A stretch of 64,000 bases of DNA from an uncultured Christensenella sp. (GCA_910578325.1 CAJTQT010000004.1:166130-230129), one strand, 5' to 3'; shown: positions 30,145-40,043, numbered from the stretch's first letter. A program made the numbers and translations. The notes: generated by a model not told the origin, from the sequence alone.

Positions 30145-32916
30145 TTATACGACAACATTCCCGTAGAGATCGAGATTTCCGTCCGAACAGTGTATCACCG
30201 CGCCGCTGGTAATAACGTTATTAAATCCGCATTCGGTTTCAATTGCGTTCCACTCTGCCATTGTACCTTCATAATAAACATCTTTGATGTTAGCGGCAGT
30301 AAGCGCATTATGTCCCAGTTTAACAACCGAAGCGGGAATTCTTACGCTCTCGATAGAACCGCAGCGGTTAAATACGTAATCTTTAATTTCAGTCACTCCG
30401 TCCGGTATAACCAAATCTGTCACAAGCACGCCGTTAAGATACAAATCGGGAAGACTGAACCAGAAAACACCGGTAAGGAAAGTCGAAATTCCGCAAAATG
30501 CCGCAATATCGGTTATATTCACTTTTTTGAGATTCGGACATTTCTCAAAAGCATACATACCTATATGCTGAATACTGCTCGGCAAAGTTATAGCCGTAAT
30601 ACCCGCCTGATTGTAAAACGCACTTTGTCCAATACCTTTTGTGCCGGCCTTAAACACTATTTCGGTTCCGTCCGGCAGCATATTAGCGGAATCCGCCTTA
30701 AACTTATATACAAAATCCCCTATATATGCAATTTCGCCTACAGGTTGAGCATTGTACCAAGCGGTATCCTTAAATGCGTCCTGATCAATAAACTCCAAAC
30801 TATCGGGCAACGTTATATTTGCAAGAGCAGTACATCCGTCGAACGCCCAGACTCCGATACTTGTAACGCCTTCGGGTATGACAATGCTTGTAAGCGCACG
30901 GCAAGAAGCAAATGCACTTTTAGGTATTTCCTTAATACCGGTAGGAATTGTGACGCCTATCAATCTTTCGTGCGCGGTATCAAATGCGCCTTCCCTTATA
31001 ACCTTCGTTCCTGCAGCGATATTAATATTAACCGTTTCAGGCAAAGAGTCTACGCCGTGAGTCTTATATTCATAAAGCACGTTTCCGATATAAATAAGTC
31101 CTCCGGGCTGCGCGTTGTACCAAGGCGTAAGCCAGAATGTATCGTTGCCCAACTTTTCGAGAGAACTCGGCAGAACAACGTTGCTGAGACTTTCGCACCA
31201 TATAAACGCACCTTCGCCGATTTCTGTAATATTGTCGGACAAAAATTCGGTACCTGTAAGACCGTGACAATTTTCAAACGCTCTGCTTCCCAGATACGTA
31301 ACGCTTTCCGTCATTGTAACGCTTTTCAGATTAGTACACTCTTTAAATGCTTCTGAAAAAATCCAGTTTACTTTGTCGCCTAATACGATTTCCTCCAACA
31401 TTGTGCATAACGAAAACGCCTGAATGGGTAACGAATCACCCAAAACCGTAACTTTTTTGAGCGAAGGCGGGATATAAAACCATTCGTTTGGCTCCTTGAA
31501 CTCGTCGGGATTTGGCGGTTCGCTCGGATCAACAGGATCTGGGTTCAACGCTCGAAAAATATATCCGAAAGTACCTCTGTCCGTCGGATCATCGTGATTA
31601 AACACTCCCGAACCTCTGCAAGTGCCTACAAAAGGAATAGTCAGTTCTATCAGATTATTGAGTCCTGCCAATGCTCCCTGATTGATCGAATTGATATTAT
31701 TACCTATAGTCAATTTTGTAACATTTCCGCCATTTGCCCAACGGAAATTTATCATCATAACAACCGGCTGACCGTGGAAAGTAGACGGAACGGTTAATTC
31801 GCTTTCAGTACCGTTATAAGCATATACCTGAAAACCGCTTTGTTCGTTTTTGTAAGTACCGTCATACCAACTGAATCTCCAACCGTCCTCCTCTCCGTCG
31901 GAATACTTGAAGTTAGCCACGAATACGGTATCGGACTTAATTTCGTACGTTGCAGGATTCGCATATTTTCCGTTGACCTGCCAATACGTGAATTCTTTAT
32001 ATTGCGGAGCGTCGGGAGTCTCGGGAATTTGTTCTTCCGTAAGCACGGAATCCGCAACCACGCCCGAAACAGTCTTTATAACTTGATTTTGACTTTTAAA
32101 CGTAACAGTATACGTTGTCGGAGCAGGAGGATTCGGCTCGTCGGGATTCTCTTCCGCGTCCTTGAATCTCGCCACCGCGGTCACGTCTCCCGTCACGGTA
32201 TATCCTGCCTCTACTTTCACGCTCCCTACGTACCAGCCCTCGAACTCCTTGCCCTCGGGCGCCGTTACGTTCGGTATCTGCGCAGCCGTCAGCGTCGTGT
32301 TTCCGCTAAGCCCCGTCAGCGTATTAACCACCGTCTCGCCGTTCTTAAACGTAACAGTATACGTTGTCGGAGCAGGCGGATTCGGATCTTCGGGTCCTTC
32401 GCCGCCGTTGTCCTTAAATCTTGCTACCGCCGTGATATTTCCCGTCACTTCGAATCCCGCTTCAACTTTTACGTCGCCTACGTACCAGCCGTCGAAAACC
32501 TTTCCCTCCGGCGCTGTCGGTTTTGCGGGCACGTGGCTCGCAAGTATCGCGGTGCCGTATGCTATCTGTTTTGTGGACAGCACGGTTTCGCCGTTCTTGA
32601 AAGTCACGGTATACTGCTTCGCCGTAAGTTTCGCGTTTGCCGTTACGTTGCCTTTAACAACGTAATCCAGCACGTCGACGTCTCCGACAAACCAGCCTTC
32701 CAGATCGTAGCCCTCTTTACCGAACGAGGGAAGTTGGGATGCTTTGATTTTCTCGCCGTTGTTTACGTCGACAGTATGCACGGTCTGTCCCGCCGCTTTA
32801 AATGTAACAGTATAAGTGGCGGAAGCAGGCTCGTCGCAAGCGACAAGCACTCCTAATGCCGTTGTCAGTACAAGTACCGCAACGACAAACAATATCAGTT
32901 TCTTGAATGTCTTCAT
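30145..32916 (-). CDS. Surface lipoprotein with InlB-type repeats and BspA-like leucine-rich repeats
   Basis: A 923-residue protein. The signal peptide ends in a lipobox (LGVLVAC, Cys27). Four InlB B-type repeat units follow, each opening with YTVTFK and containing a G-W-[FY]-V-G element, joined by Pro/Glu-rich linkers (EEGPEDPNPPAPTT type) to about residue 335. The remainder holds BspA-type (LRR_5) repeats with the N/A-F-x-x-C/G-x-x-L signature (for example AFENCHGLTGTEF, AFDGCTALANI, AFEKCPNLKKV). Such proteins sit on the cell surface and bind host or partner surfaces. DNA of two neighbouring InlB units is almost identical around 32096-32130 and 32345-32380, a sign of recent duplication. 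Confidence 0.9.
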   Translation of the reverse strand: MKTFKKLILFVVAVLVLTTALGVLVACDEPASATYTVTFKAAGQTVHTVDVNNGEKIKASQLPSFGKEGYDLEGWFVGDVDVLDYVVKGNVTANAKLTAKQYTVTFKNGETVLSTKQIAYGTAILASHVPAKPTAPEGKVFDGWYVGDVKVEAGFEVTGNITAVARFKDNGGEGPEDPNPPAPTTYTVTFKNGETVVNTLTGLSGNTTLTAAQIPNVTAPEGKEFEGWYVGSVKVEAGYTVTGDVTAVARFKDAEENPDEPNPPAPTTYTVTFKSQNQVIKTVSGVVADSVLTEEQIPETPDAPQYKEFTYWQVNGKYANPATYEIKSDTVFVANFKYSDGEEDGWRFSWYDGTYKNEQSGFQVYAYNGTESELTVPSTFHGQPVVMMINFRWANGGNVTKLTIGNNINSINQGALAGLNNLIELTIPFVGTCRGSGVFNHDDPTDRGTFGYIFRALNPDPVDPSEPPNPDEFKEPNEWFYIPPSLKKVTVLGDSLPIQAFSLCTMLEEIVLGDKVNWIFSEAFKECTNLKSVTMTESVTYLGSRAFENCHGLTGTEFLSDNITEIGEGAFIWCESLSNVVLPSSLEKLGNDTFWLTPWYNAQPGGLIYIGNVLYEYKTHGVDSLPETVNINIAAGTKVIREGAFDTAHERLIGVTIPTGIKEIPKSAFASCRALTSIVIPEGVTSIGVWAFDGCTALANITLPDSLEFIDQDAFKDTAWYNAQPVGEIAYIGDFVYKFKADSANMLPDGTEIVFKAGTKGIGQSAFYNQAGITAITLPSSIQHIGMYAFEKCPNLKKVNITDIAAFCGISTFLTGVFWFSLPDLYLNGVLVTDLVIPDGVTEIKDYVFNRCGSIESVRIPASVVKLGHNALTAANIKDVYYEGTMAEWNAIETECGFNNVITSGAVIHCSDGNLDLYGNVVV

Positions 32917-33024
32917 ATAAGTTTCACCTCTTTGAAGTTTTCACTACATATATACTACTTATCTGACGTTTTGTCAAATTTCTATGTCTAAACCTTCGTT
33001 TTGCGCGGACTGTTTTGCTCGGCA

Positions 33025-33777
33025 TTACGGCAATTTTTCGTCGCTAAACACCTGAAAAAGTCTGTCTTTCAACATATACTGATTCATTTCACTCATATCC
33101 GCGCCGTCGAATTTACGCTTACGCATAGGCTTCGCGGGAATACCGCCGACCAACGTAAATTCGTCCACATTCTTTGTAACAATCGCGCCTGTCGCAACAA
33201 TCGCGCCTTTTCCGATTTTTACGTTAGGCAAAATCGTTGCCGACGTATAAACCTTTGCGTATTCTCCTATTTCCACACCGTTATATTCCCTGACCATATG
33301 GTCGCCCTCGCTGTGCGAATGGGTAAAAATCTTGACGTATTCCGTAAGCATTGAAAAATCGCCCAATTTAATACCGCCTTTCGCGTCGAGATAGCAACCT
33401 GCATTCCAGGACACGTTATTTCCTATTTCGATATTGTTGGCGAAATTGAATCTGCATCCCTCGTTTGCCACAAATCCATCACCGCAACTCTTAAACAGTT
33501 TTTTTGCGATAATCTGACGGAAAGGAATTGCAAACGCGCAGTTTATTCCCAACGGCGAACGGTCTACGCATTCCCAGAGAATATGCAAATTCCGTCGCTG
33601 TTCGTCATACGGCAATTCGAGCGGCATATAATCGTTCCACAGCCTGAACGCCTTTACAGTATCCTCGTCATAACCGTCAAAGCCTAAAATCCGCAAAGTT
33701 TCAGCGCAGTTCTTTGCGCTCATACCTTCTTCAACCATTGCCGATATACGCGCAAGTTTTTCATCTAAAATACCCAT
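33025..33777 (-). CDS. Left-handed beta-helix O-acyltransferase
   Basis: A 250-residue protein. The C-terminal 150 residues have hexapeptide repeats (IEIGNNVSWNAGCYLDAKGG, VEIGEYAKVYTSATILPNVKIGKGAIVATGAIVTKNV) and the family ending GGIPAKPMRKRKF. His of HSHSEGDHM is in the catalytic position. The N-terminal 80 residues are helical, longer than in maltose/galactoside acetyltransferases. It transfers acetyl or similar from acyl-CoA to a sugar. It lies 48 bases downstream of galM, which also acts on sugars, so they may be co-transcribed. Confidence 0.8.
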   Translation of the reverse strand: MGILDEKLARISAMVEEGMSAKNCAETLRILGFDGYDEDTVKAFRLWNDYMPLELPYDEQRRNLHILWECVDRSPLGINCAFAIPFRQIIAKKLFKSCGDGFVANEGCRFNFANNIEIGNNVSWNAGCYLDAKGGIKLGDFSMLTEYVKIFTHSHSEGDHMVREYNGVEIGEYAKVYTSATILPNVKIGKGAIVATGAIVTKNVDEFTLVGGIPAKPMRKRKFDGADMSEMNQYMLKDRLFQVFSDEKLP

Positions 33778-33825
33778 ATTCCACCTTTATCTATTCAAAA
33801 TAATAGTTTAATATCCGTTTTAATG

Positions 33826-34845
33826 TTATACGGTCTCAAACACATAAGAAGTCGATGTTTCATATTTTTCGCCTGCTTTTAAAACTGCCGATGGGAAATC
33901 CGCAACGTTGCACGCGTTCGGATATCCCTGCGTTTCCATACAAAAAGCGGACTGATACGGGTATGATGTCTTTCCGACAAAGCCGTCAAGGAAGTTCCCC
34001 GTATAAAACTGCAAGCAAGGTCTGTCGGTAACCACCGTCATTTTTATTCCGCTTGAATGCGAGTATGCGGACGCCGCCGGTTCACCGCCGTTTAATACGT
34101 AGTTGAAATCATAGCCGCCGCGAGCATTTATAAGCATCGGTTCATCGGCTTTGATATCCTTTCCCAACTGTTTGGGAACCGTAAAATCAAACGGAGTTCC
34201 CTTCACGTTCAAAATCTCACCCTTCGGAATGAGTTCGCCGTCCACCGCCGTTAAAGTATCCGCGTCGATAAATATATCGTGGTCGAGTACGGTTTTAAAG
34301 TCGCCGCTTAGATTAAAATATGCGTGATTCGTAAGCGAACACAGCGTATCTTCATCGCATTCCGCCTGGTAAGCGATATTCAGCGCATTGCCCTCTGTCA
34401 GCGAATAAGTCACGCTTACGCGCATATTTGCGGGATATCCTTCCTCTCCGTCTTTTGAAAAATATGAAAGTTTAAGGCTTGTGCCTTCGCCGATTTCAGC
34501 GGTCCAGAGTTTTTTATCGAATCCCTCTTTCCCGCCGTGCAGATGATTGTTCCCGTCGTTTTTATACAAAACGTATTCTTTTCCGTTAAGAACGAATTTC
34601 CCGTTTTTTATTCTGTTTCCGACTCTGCCTATGGTGGCGTTGAAATATGTTCCGCGGTCGTTCCTGTATCCTTCCGGATCATCAAACCCCGCGACAACGT
34701 CAATCAATTTCCCAGTGCGGTCGGGTACAAGCAATTTATGTATCCTCGCTCCGTACGTGATGATCTCGGCAATCATTCCGTTGCCGTTTTCCAGTCTGTA
34801 AAGTTCGATTCCCGTGTCTGTTTTTGAAATAAATTTAGTTTCCAT
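33826..34845 (-). CDS. galM: Aldose 1-epimerase (galactose mutarotase)
   Basis: A 339-residue protein of normal length for GalM. The catalytic His lies in LTNHAYFNLSG (about 173-183), the catalytic Glu in CMETQGYPNACN near the C-terminus, and the substrate-binding NRIKNGKFVLNGKEY and NDGNNHLHGG elements are present. It interconverts alpha and beta anomers of galactose and glucose in the cytoplasm. No leloir kinase is nearby. There is no ribosome binding site; TATTAT lies seven bases before the ATG. Confidence 0.92.
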   Translation of the reverse strand: METKFISKTDTGIELYRLENGNGMIAEIITYGARIHKLLVPDRTGKLIDVVAGFDDPEGYRNDRGTYFNATIGRVGNRIKNGKFVLNGKEYVLYKNDGNNHLHGGKEGFDKKLWTAEIGEGTSLKLSYFSKDGEEGYPANMRVSVTYSLTEGNALNIAYQAECDEDTLCSLTNHAYFNLSGDFKTVLDHDIFIDADTLTAVDGELIPKGEILNVKGTPFDFTVPKQLGKDIKADEPMLINARGGYDFNYVLNGGEPAASAYSHSSGIKMTVVTDRPCLQFYTGNFLDGFVGKTSYPYQSAFCMETQGYPNACNVADFPSAVLKAGEKYETSTSYVFETV

Positions 34846-34884
34846 TATTCAAATAATATACTTGCAATTATAAAGCAATTCAAA

Positions 34885-35011
34885 CGTAAAATGCGATTGT
34901 TTAGGCACAGTGCGCGAAAGACGAGCACGCGAGCCGCATAGTGTAGAAAAGTACACGACGGCGAGCGCGCACAAGTCTGATAACGCAATGCGCCAAATAG
35001 CGCATTTTACG
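34885..35011. repeat. Long inverted-repeat intergenic structure
   Basis: CGTAAAATGCG (34885-34895) and CGCATTTTACG (35001-35011) enclose several GC-rich self-complementary stretches (for example GTGTA/TACAC around 34939-34955). It overlaps the stop of the hydrogenase gene and may serve as terminator. Confidence 0.5.
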
Positions 35012-36437
35012 GCTTCCAATCAAGGACGGAAGTGGCGTCGGCAATAGTCTTTTCATAAGCCTCTCTGCCATATTTGTCGACTTCTGCCTTATTCTTTTCT
35101 CCGTGAGTAAGACATCCTGCGCCGCCTATACAGCCGCCCACGCACGCCATACCCTCTATAAAGTTTGCGTCCAGCACGTTCTTGCTCTTTTTAAGCAACG
35201 CTATTTTGCACTCCTCTATGCCGTCGCAGGAGCAGGCTTTGAGATTGAAATCCAACCCCTGTTCTTTTATACCTTGCGCGACTGCGTCCGCTAAACCTCC
35301 GCTTCTTGCAAATATTCTGCCGAAATACGATGCGTTGTCCAGAACGCCTTCTTCCATCGTAGTGAGGTCGAAATCGCGGCTGTCAAACAGCGCCTGCAAT
35401 TCTTCGAAAGTCATAGTTGCGTCTACGTACTTTTTGACCTCCTCTTTCTGCACTTCCATCTTTTTCGCGGTACAAGGTCCGATAAAGACGACTTTGCAAT
35501 CGGGTTCGTGGTCTTTAAGATACTTCGAAATCGTAGCCATCGGAGAAAGATTGCTTGAAATATATTGTACCAAATCGGGGAAATTCTTCTCGATATAGTT
35601 GACGAAAGCGGGACAGCACGAACTTGTCAGGAATCCCCTCTCCGCCAACTCTTTGGACTCCGATTGCGCAACCATATCCGCGCCAAGCGCGGCTTCGATT
35701 ACGGTAAAGAATCCGAGACGTTTAAGGCCTGTAACGACCTGTCCCAGTTTGGCGTACGTAAACTGGCTGGATATAGAAGGAGCAACCACTGCGTAGGTCT
35801 TGTACGCGGTGTTTCCCATACTGCCTTTGAGCATCTCTATAATCGGCAGAATATACGACTTATCGGTAATCGCGCCGAACGGGCACTGATAGACGCAGGC
35901 ACCGCAGGCGATACACTTGCTGTCGTCTATATGCGCGGCTTTGGATTCGTCCATAGAAATCGCCTTGACCTTACAGGCTCTTTCGCAGGGGCGGATATAA
36001 TTGTGAATCGCGCTGTACGGACAAACCTTTGCGCACATTCCGCACTCCACGCATTTAGTCTTATCGATGTGCGCTACGTGGTTATGGTCGAAAGAGATAG
36101 CCCCGCGTTTACACACGTCCTCGCAGCGGTGCGCAAGACAGCCTCTGCACGCGCTCGTGACTTCATAACCGCCCATCGGACACTCGTCGCAAGCAATGTC
36201 TATGACCTGAATCACGTTTTCGTTGCGGGGGTCTCCTCCCATCGCTATTTTTACGCGTTCTGCGAGAATAGCGCGTTCTTTATAGACGCAACAGCGCATC
36301 GTAGGCGTTTTGCCGGGCACGATTGTTTTGGGAATATCGAACGCCGTCTGCGGAAGCCTTCCCGCCCACGCTTCCCGCGCAACTTCGCGCAAGACTTTGT
36401 ATTTGAGATACTGTACTTTGGTATCGAACTTTTTCAT
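35007..36437 (-). CDS. [FeFe]-hydrogenase, ferredoxin-domain type
   Basis: A 476-residue protein. Ferredoxin-like cysteine clusters fill about residues 80-200 (CDECPMGG; CRGCLAHRC; CVECGMCAKVCP; CIACGACVYQCP). The H-cluster domain follows with L1 TSSCCPAF, L2 IGPCTAKKMEVQ and L3 EGMACVGGCIGG, all H-cluster cysteines present. It interconverts protons and hydrogen using ferredoxin electrons. It is the last gene of a five-gene operon with a sensory hydrogenase and a phosphatase. L1 reads SCCPAF rather than the SCCPxW of bifurcating HydA, in line with the less studied group B/C-type enzymes. Confidence 0.88.
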   Translation of the reverse strand: MKKFDTKVQYLKYKVLREVAREAWAGRLPQTAFDIPKTIVPGKTPTMRCCVYKERAILAERVKIAMGGDPRNENVIQVIDIACDECPMGGYEVTSACRGCLAHRCEDVCKRGAISFDHNHVAHIDKTKCVECGMCAKVCPYSAIHNYIRPCERACKVKAISMDESKAAHIDDSKCIACGACVYQCPFGAITDKSYILPIIEMLKGSMGNTAYKTYAVVAPSISSQFTYAKLGQVVTGLKRLGFFTVIEAALGADMVAQSESKELAERGFLTSSCCPAFVNYIEKNFPDLVQYISSNLSPMATISKYLKDHEPDCKVVFIGPCTAKKMEVQKEEVKKYVDATMTFEELQALFDSRDFDLTTMEEGVLDNASYFGRIFARSGGLADAVAQGIKEQGLDFNLKACSCDGIEECKIALLKKSKNVLDANFIEGMACVGGCIGGAGCLTHGEKNKAEVDKYGREAYEKTIADATSVLDWKP

Positions 36438-36449
36438 TATTTCACCTGA

Positions 36450-37622
36450 TTAAAAATAACTTACCTTTATTCTTTTGCCCATCTTTTTCAAGCATTCCGA
36501 AAGTTCTCCGACGAGATTCATCTTTATATTGAAATTTATAGGCAAATCGGGATTCTGATGCGCCGGATTGATTGCCCTTCCGACGTAGAAATTTATATCG
36601 GTAGCCTCTTCGAAGAGCAATCTGCAAATAAGCGACGCGCCGTCGTGCTTAAAACTCCACTGTTCATAAGACTTGTTGTCGGCAAGATAGTCCTTTGCGT
36701 ATTGCAAAACCTTGTTTATCGTGATAACGCCTTCCGTAACGAGATCCACACCTTCCACCGTCGCGATAGGCGGAACGTCCGACTGCTCGAAATTTAGGCT
36801 TGCTTTCAGAGGTTTTCCGAGATACTTCGCGGCAATAGAAGCAGTGGTTCCTCCGCAAACAATGTGCTTGCCCTCTTTTGAGAAGAACAGCGACATCATA
36901 TTGTTGGCATCGTTTCTGTTAGACGGCGGTCCGAAAAGCAAATTCATCGGCTCGCGCTTTCTTATCTTTACAATGCAGGCGGTCGCGTCGTCACCCGGCT
37001 TGCCGCCGTAGAGTTCGTCGCACTTGTCGACAAGAATAGTGGACATAGTCTTTGCGGTATATCCGCCCGCGGCAACAGTCTCCATAAAATCGACAATCTG
37101 GTCTCTCTGCCAACCGAAATTATACGTAGTCCCCAGTCCCGCATGCGGGCAGCCGTCGCTCATTGCGACGAATATATCCCCTTCGCGCAACTTGATATTC
37201 GATTTGAAAATACGTTTCCCGCCTATCGTCATCTCGCGCATAGGATACTCGAAATTGCTTCCGTCCCTGATGAGAATGGTCAGCGGATTGTCAAACTGAA
37301 TGAGTTCCGCAATATCGTTCTCAATCAGGTGGATAATAGTAAACGTCGAATACGCAACGCCTCTGACCGAACAGATAGGCAACGTCGCGGCAATCGTTTC
37401 CACGCAATCCTCTACGGACAGTCCCTCCGCCATCATAGTAGACAGAATTTTGGAAGTAAGCGTGGAAAGAATACTGGCTTTCACGCCGCTTCCCAAACCG
37501 TCTGCGAGCACAATCACGGACGAATTGTCACCCTGCTCGACTATCTCGACGTGGTCTCCGCAGAGTTGCTCGCCTTCGTGATTTATACTTTTAAAACCTA
37601 TATCGGCAAACAAATCATTCAT
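36450..37622 (-). CDS. SpoIIE-type (PP2C) protein phosphatase of the hydrogenase operon
   Basis: A 390-residue cytoplasmic protein. The metal-binding Asp residues lie in VLADGLGSGVKAS (about 36-48) and in FVAMSDGCPHAGLG (about 152-165), with DDATACIVKI (about 220) as the third site, as in SpoIIE/RsbU phosphatases. The C-terminal 150 residues have no recognised fold. No membrane segment is present, so it is separate from sporulation SpoIIE. Its start overlaps the sensory hydrogenase stop by eight bases. In similar clusters it is thought to pass a redox or hydrogen signal by dephosphorylating a target protein. Confidence 0.85.
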   Translation of the reverse strand: MNDLFADIGFKSINHEGEQLCGDHVEIVEQGDNSSVIVLADGLGSGVKASILSTLTSKILSTMMAEGLSVEDCVETIAATLPICSVRGVAYSTFTIIHLIENDIAELIQFDNPLTILIRDGSNFEYPMREMTIGGKRIFKSNIKLREGDIFVAMSDGCPHAGLGTTYNFGWQRDQIVDFMETVAAGGYTAKTMSTILVDKCDELYGGKPGDDATACIVKIRKREPMNLLFGPPSNRNDANNMMSLFFSKEGKHIVCGGTTASIAAKYLGKPLKASLNFEQSDVPPIATVEGVDLVTEGVITINKVLQYAKDYLADNKSYEQWSFKHDGASLICRLLFEEATDINFYVGRAINPAHQNPDLPINFNIKMNLVGELSECLKKMGKRIKVSYF

Positions 37623-39285
37623 TTTTAATGGAATCCTTCAACTTAGTCAGCGCAATTTTGGTTTCCGCCGCGGTCTCGCCGAGAAGAGACGCTATTTCCT
37701 GAACTATGCGCATCTGTTTGTCGACAACCTTATCCGCAGTTTCGACCGTGCGGCGGTTAATCTCCTCTTTTTCGTTGCGCACTCTCTCCTCTTCCGTCAC
37801 GTCGCGCATAATGCAGATGATGAGTTTTGAAGCCGCGTCCATAACGACGGTCTGTTCGACGTAACGTTTATACTCGATGAGATAGACTCTTTGATTATGT
37901 ACGCTACGACCTGTCTGCAAAACCTGCATAAACACCTGCGGATTGAGAATACGCACCACCTGTTCGCCCAGAATATCCATTTCCGAGCGCAGATTGACGA
38001 TTTTCATCGCCACGCGGTTTATTTGCTGAACTTCCAACTTGTCGTTCAATACGATGATTCCGTTGGGAGTATTATTGACAATGCTGTCCGAAAAACTCTC
38101 CGCCTTATCTTTGAGATATGGCAGACACATCGAAATTTCAGCCTTACCCTGCAAAATAGCGATTGCCTTTTCACGGCAGGTATTATAACCGCAGGAGCCG
38201 CAGTTGAGTTCGTCCTCGCGTCTGTTTTTACCCATCTGTCTGAGCACGCCCGCTATTTCGGTTTCGGTGGGAACGACAACGTGTTTGTCTATGACGTCAA
38301 ACTGCTTTCTCAACTTATCGGCCTCGGGTTGCGGCACGTCGAAATCCTTTTTTCCGGCGTATTGCGATACCGCCGAATAATCCTCTACGAGAGAGCGTCT
38401 GTCCATCGCCGGTCCGCCGATACAGCCGCCCGCGCAAGCGGACATTTCAATAAAGCAGTTGTGCACCTTTCCGCTTTCGATATCTTTAAGGGCCGCTATA
38501 CAGTTAGCCACGCCGTCGATTGCGAGATACGAATATTCGGGAAGGTCGGTCGCCATTGTTTTGAGAATGCCGCCCGTCGTCGGGAAGAATCTCGCTCTGC
38601 TCTCTTCAAAACTGTCGCGTGTACTTTCTATTTCTATGTGTTCGTCTTTCAGCCACTGCGTAAGTTCCTCGAAAGTCAGCACAGCGTCGACGATGTCCTT
38701 ATATTTTTCCGCTTCGTCCTTTTTGGATACGCAGGGACCTATAAACACAGTCTTTGCGTCGGGATGATTCTTTTTAATCTCGGCACAGTGCGCCTGCATA
38801 GGCGAAAGCACGTCCGCAAGATACGGAAGCGCGGACGGAAAATATTTCTGAATAAGCAAATTTACGGAGTGGCAGCAGGAGGAAAGAACAATATCTCTCT
38901 TCTCCTCGCTAAGAAGTCTTTCGTATTCGCGTTTGACCAAAGTCGCGCCTATCGCAGTCTCCTCAACATCCGTAAAACCGAGTTTTTTTATAGCGGTACG
39001 CATAGCCTCTATGCCCGCTCCGCCGTAATTCGCTATAAATGACGGGGCAAGGCTGGCATAAACGGGATCGCCGGACTGAATCAGCACTTTGGCTTTTTCG
39101 CGTTCGCTGTTAATCTCTTTCGCATTCTGAGGACAGACGACAAAGCACTGCCCGCACAGAATACACTCGTCACCGATTATATGTGCCTGATTTGCCGAAA
39201 ACCTTATCGATTTTACAGGACAGTGGCGAATACATTTATAGCAGTTTTTACAGTTCGATTTTTTCAAAGTAAGACATTCAGGCAT
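37615..39285 (-). CDS. PAS-containing sensory [FeFe]-hydrogenase (HydS/HfsB-like)
   Basis: A 556-residue protein. Two 4Fe-4S clusters (CKNCYKCIRHCP; CILCGQCFVVCP) lead into an H-cluster domain with L1 LSSCCHSV, L2 IGPCVSKKDEAE and L3 MSACAGGCIGG. His and Ser replace Pro and the aromatic residue of L1, so tuned or slow chemistry is likely. An extra cluster CGSCGYNTC (about 360-368) and a PAS domain (about 395-500, SIVNNTPNGIIVLNDKLE) follow, then a coiled coil. Such proteins are regarded as hydrogen or redox sensors. It starts one base after the 2Fe-2S gene and overlaps the phosphatase gene. Confidence 0.88.
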   Translation of the reverse strand: MPECLTLKKSNCKNCYKCIRHCPVKSIRFSANQAHIIGDECILCGQCFVVCPQNAKEINSEREKAKVLIQSGDPVYASLAPSFIANYGGAGIEAMRTAIKKLGFTDVEETAIGATLVKREYERLLSEEKRDIVLSSCCHSVNLLIQKYFPSALPYLADVLSPMQAHCAEIKKNHPDAKTVFIGPCVSKKDEAEKYKDIVDAVLTFEELTQWLKDEHIEIESTRDSFEESRARFFPTTGGILKTMATDLPEYSYLAIDGVANCIAALKDIESGKVHNCFIEMSACAGGCIGGPAMDRRSLVEDYSAVSQYAGKKDFDVPQPEADKLRKQFDVIDKHVVVPTETEIAGVLRQMGKNRREDELNCGSCGYNTCREKAIAILQGKAEISMCLPYLKDKAESFSDSIVNNTPNGIIVLNDKLEVQQINRVAMKIVNLRSEMDILGEQVVRILNPQVFMQVLQTGRSVHNQRVYLIEYKRYVEQTVVMDAASKLIICIMRDVTEEERVRNEKEEINRRTVETADKVVDKQMRIVQEIASLLGETAAETKIALTKLKDSIKNE

Positions 39286-39286
39286 C

Positions 39287-39550
39287 TCAAACCTCCGAAT
39301 TCTTTATAGCGGGCATAACCGTTCCGTCCCAGAACTCGCGGAAATTGTCCCTTGTAATACCCGTATATATTTCTTCGTCGACCTTGACGGAAACTCCGGT
39401 ACGGTTGCATTTCCCCAGACAAAAACAGCCTGACAGCACAACTTCGTCTTCGAGTTTACGTTTTTCGACCTCGTTTTTTATAAGTTCCACAATTTCGGGC
39501 GCGCCCGTAAGATGACAGGAACTGCCCACGCATACGTCAATAAAAATCAT
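39287..39550 (-). CDS. 2Fe-2S thioredoxin-like ferredoxin, copy 2
   Basis: An 87-residue protein with the four-cysteine pattern of NuoE/thioredoxin-like [2Fe-2S] ferredoxins: CVGSSCHLTG near the N-terminus and SGCFCLGKCNRTGV in the second half. It probably carries electrons to or from the sensory hydrogenase. It is flanked by a paralogue two bases upstream and the hydrogenase one base downstream. Confidence 0.85.
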   Translation of the reverse strand: MIFIDVCVGSSCHLTGAPEIVELIKNEVEKRKLEDEVVLSGCFCLGKCNRTGVSVKVDEEIYTGITRDNFREFWDGTVMPAIKNSEV

Positions 39551-39552
39551 AA

Positions 39553-39792
39553 TTACAATGCTTTAAGCACGTACTCCTCAAAAAATTCGTTTACTTCGTC
39601 GGGTTTTACGGAATGGAATTCTCCGTCAACCGTAACGCAAACGCCCTGACGGCATTTGCCCATACAGAACGTGCTTGCGAGTTCGACTTTATCCTGCAAG
39701 CCGTGATCCTCAACGAGTTTCTGAATCTGCTCCACAACAGGTCTCGAACCGTGTACGTGGCAGGAACTTCCTATGCACATAGTGATTTTCAT
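39553..39792 (-). CDS. 2Fe-2S thioredoxin-like ferredoxin, copy 1 (first gene of the operon)
   Basis: The start at 39792 (MKITMCIGSSCH) has GAGAGGG before it; the frame extends 32 codons upstream without similarity. The 80-residue product has CIGSSCH and TFCMGKCRQGVC, the same [2Fe-2S] pattern as the next gene. First gene of the operon ferredoxin, ferredoxin, sensory hydrogenase, phosphatase, hydrogenase. Tandem duplication is likely, but the two copies differ enough to have separate partners. Confidence 0.85.
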   Translation of the reverse strand: MKITMCIGSSCHVHGSRPVVEQIQKLVEDHGLQDKVELASTFCMGKCRQGVCVTVDGEFHSVKPDEVNEFFEEYVLKAL

Positions 39793-39964
39793 ATTTCCCT
39801 CTCTTTTTAGATTATATATGTTACTATAATCCTCAATAAGTATATCATATTTTGTAAATCCGAGCAATTCGCTTATGCGATTTACCATAAATTATCTGCT
39901 CATCAACGCCTTTGAGCCAAACAGACTTTATAAGTGTAAACGGCGAAACGGGCTAAGAAATTAC

Positions 39965-39991
39965 GATAGGCGTGTAAATTACACGCCTATC
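39965..39991. terminator. Hairpin after adhE
   Basis: GATAGGCGTGT (39965-39975), loop AAATT, ACACGCCTATC (39981-39991). The stem is strong but T runs are weak on both sides. Confidence 0.45.
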
Positions 39992-40043
39992 TCAGTTAAT
40001 TCATCAGCCGTAACAGGCGTTGATAATTTCTGATTTTAAACTC

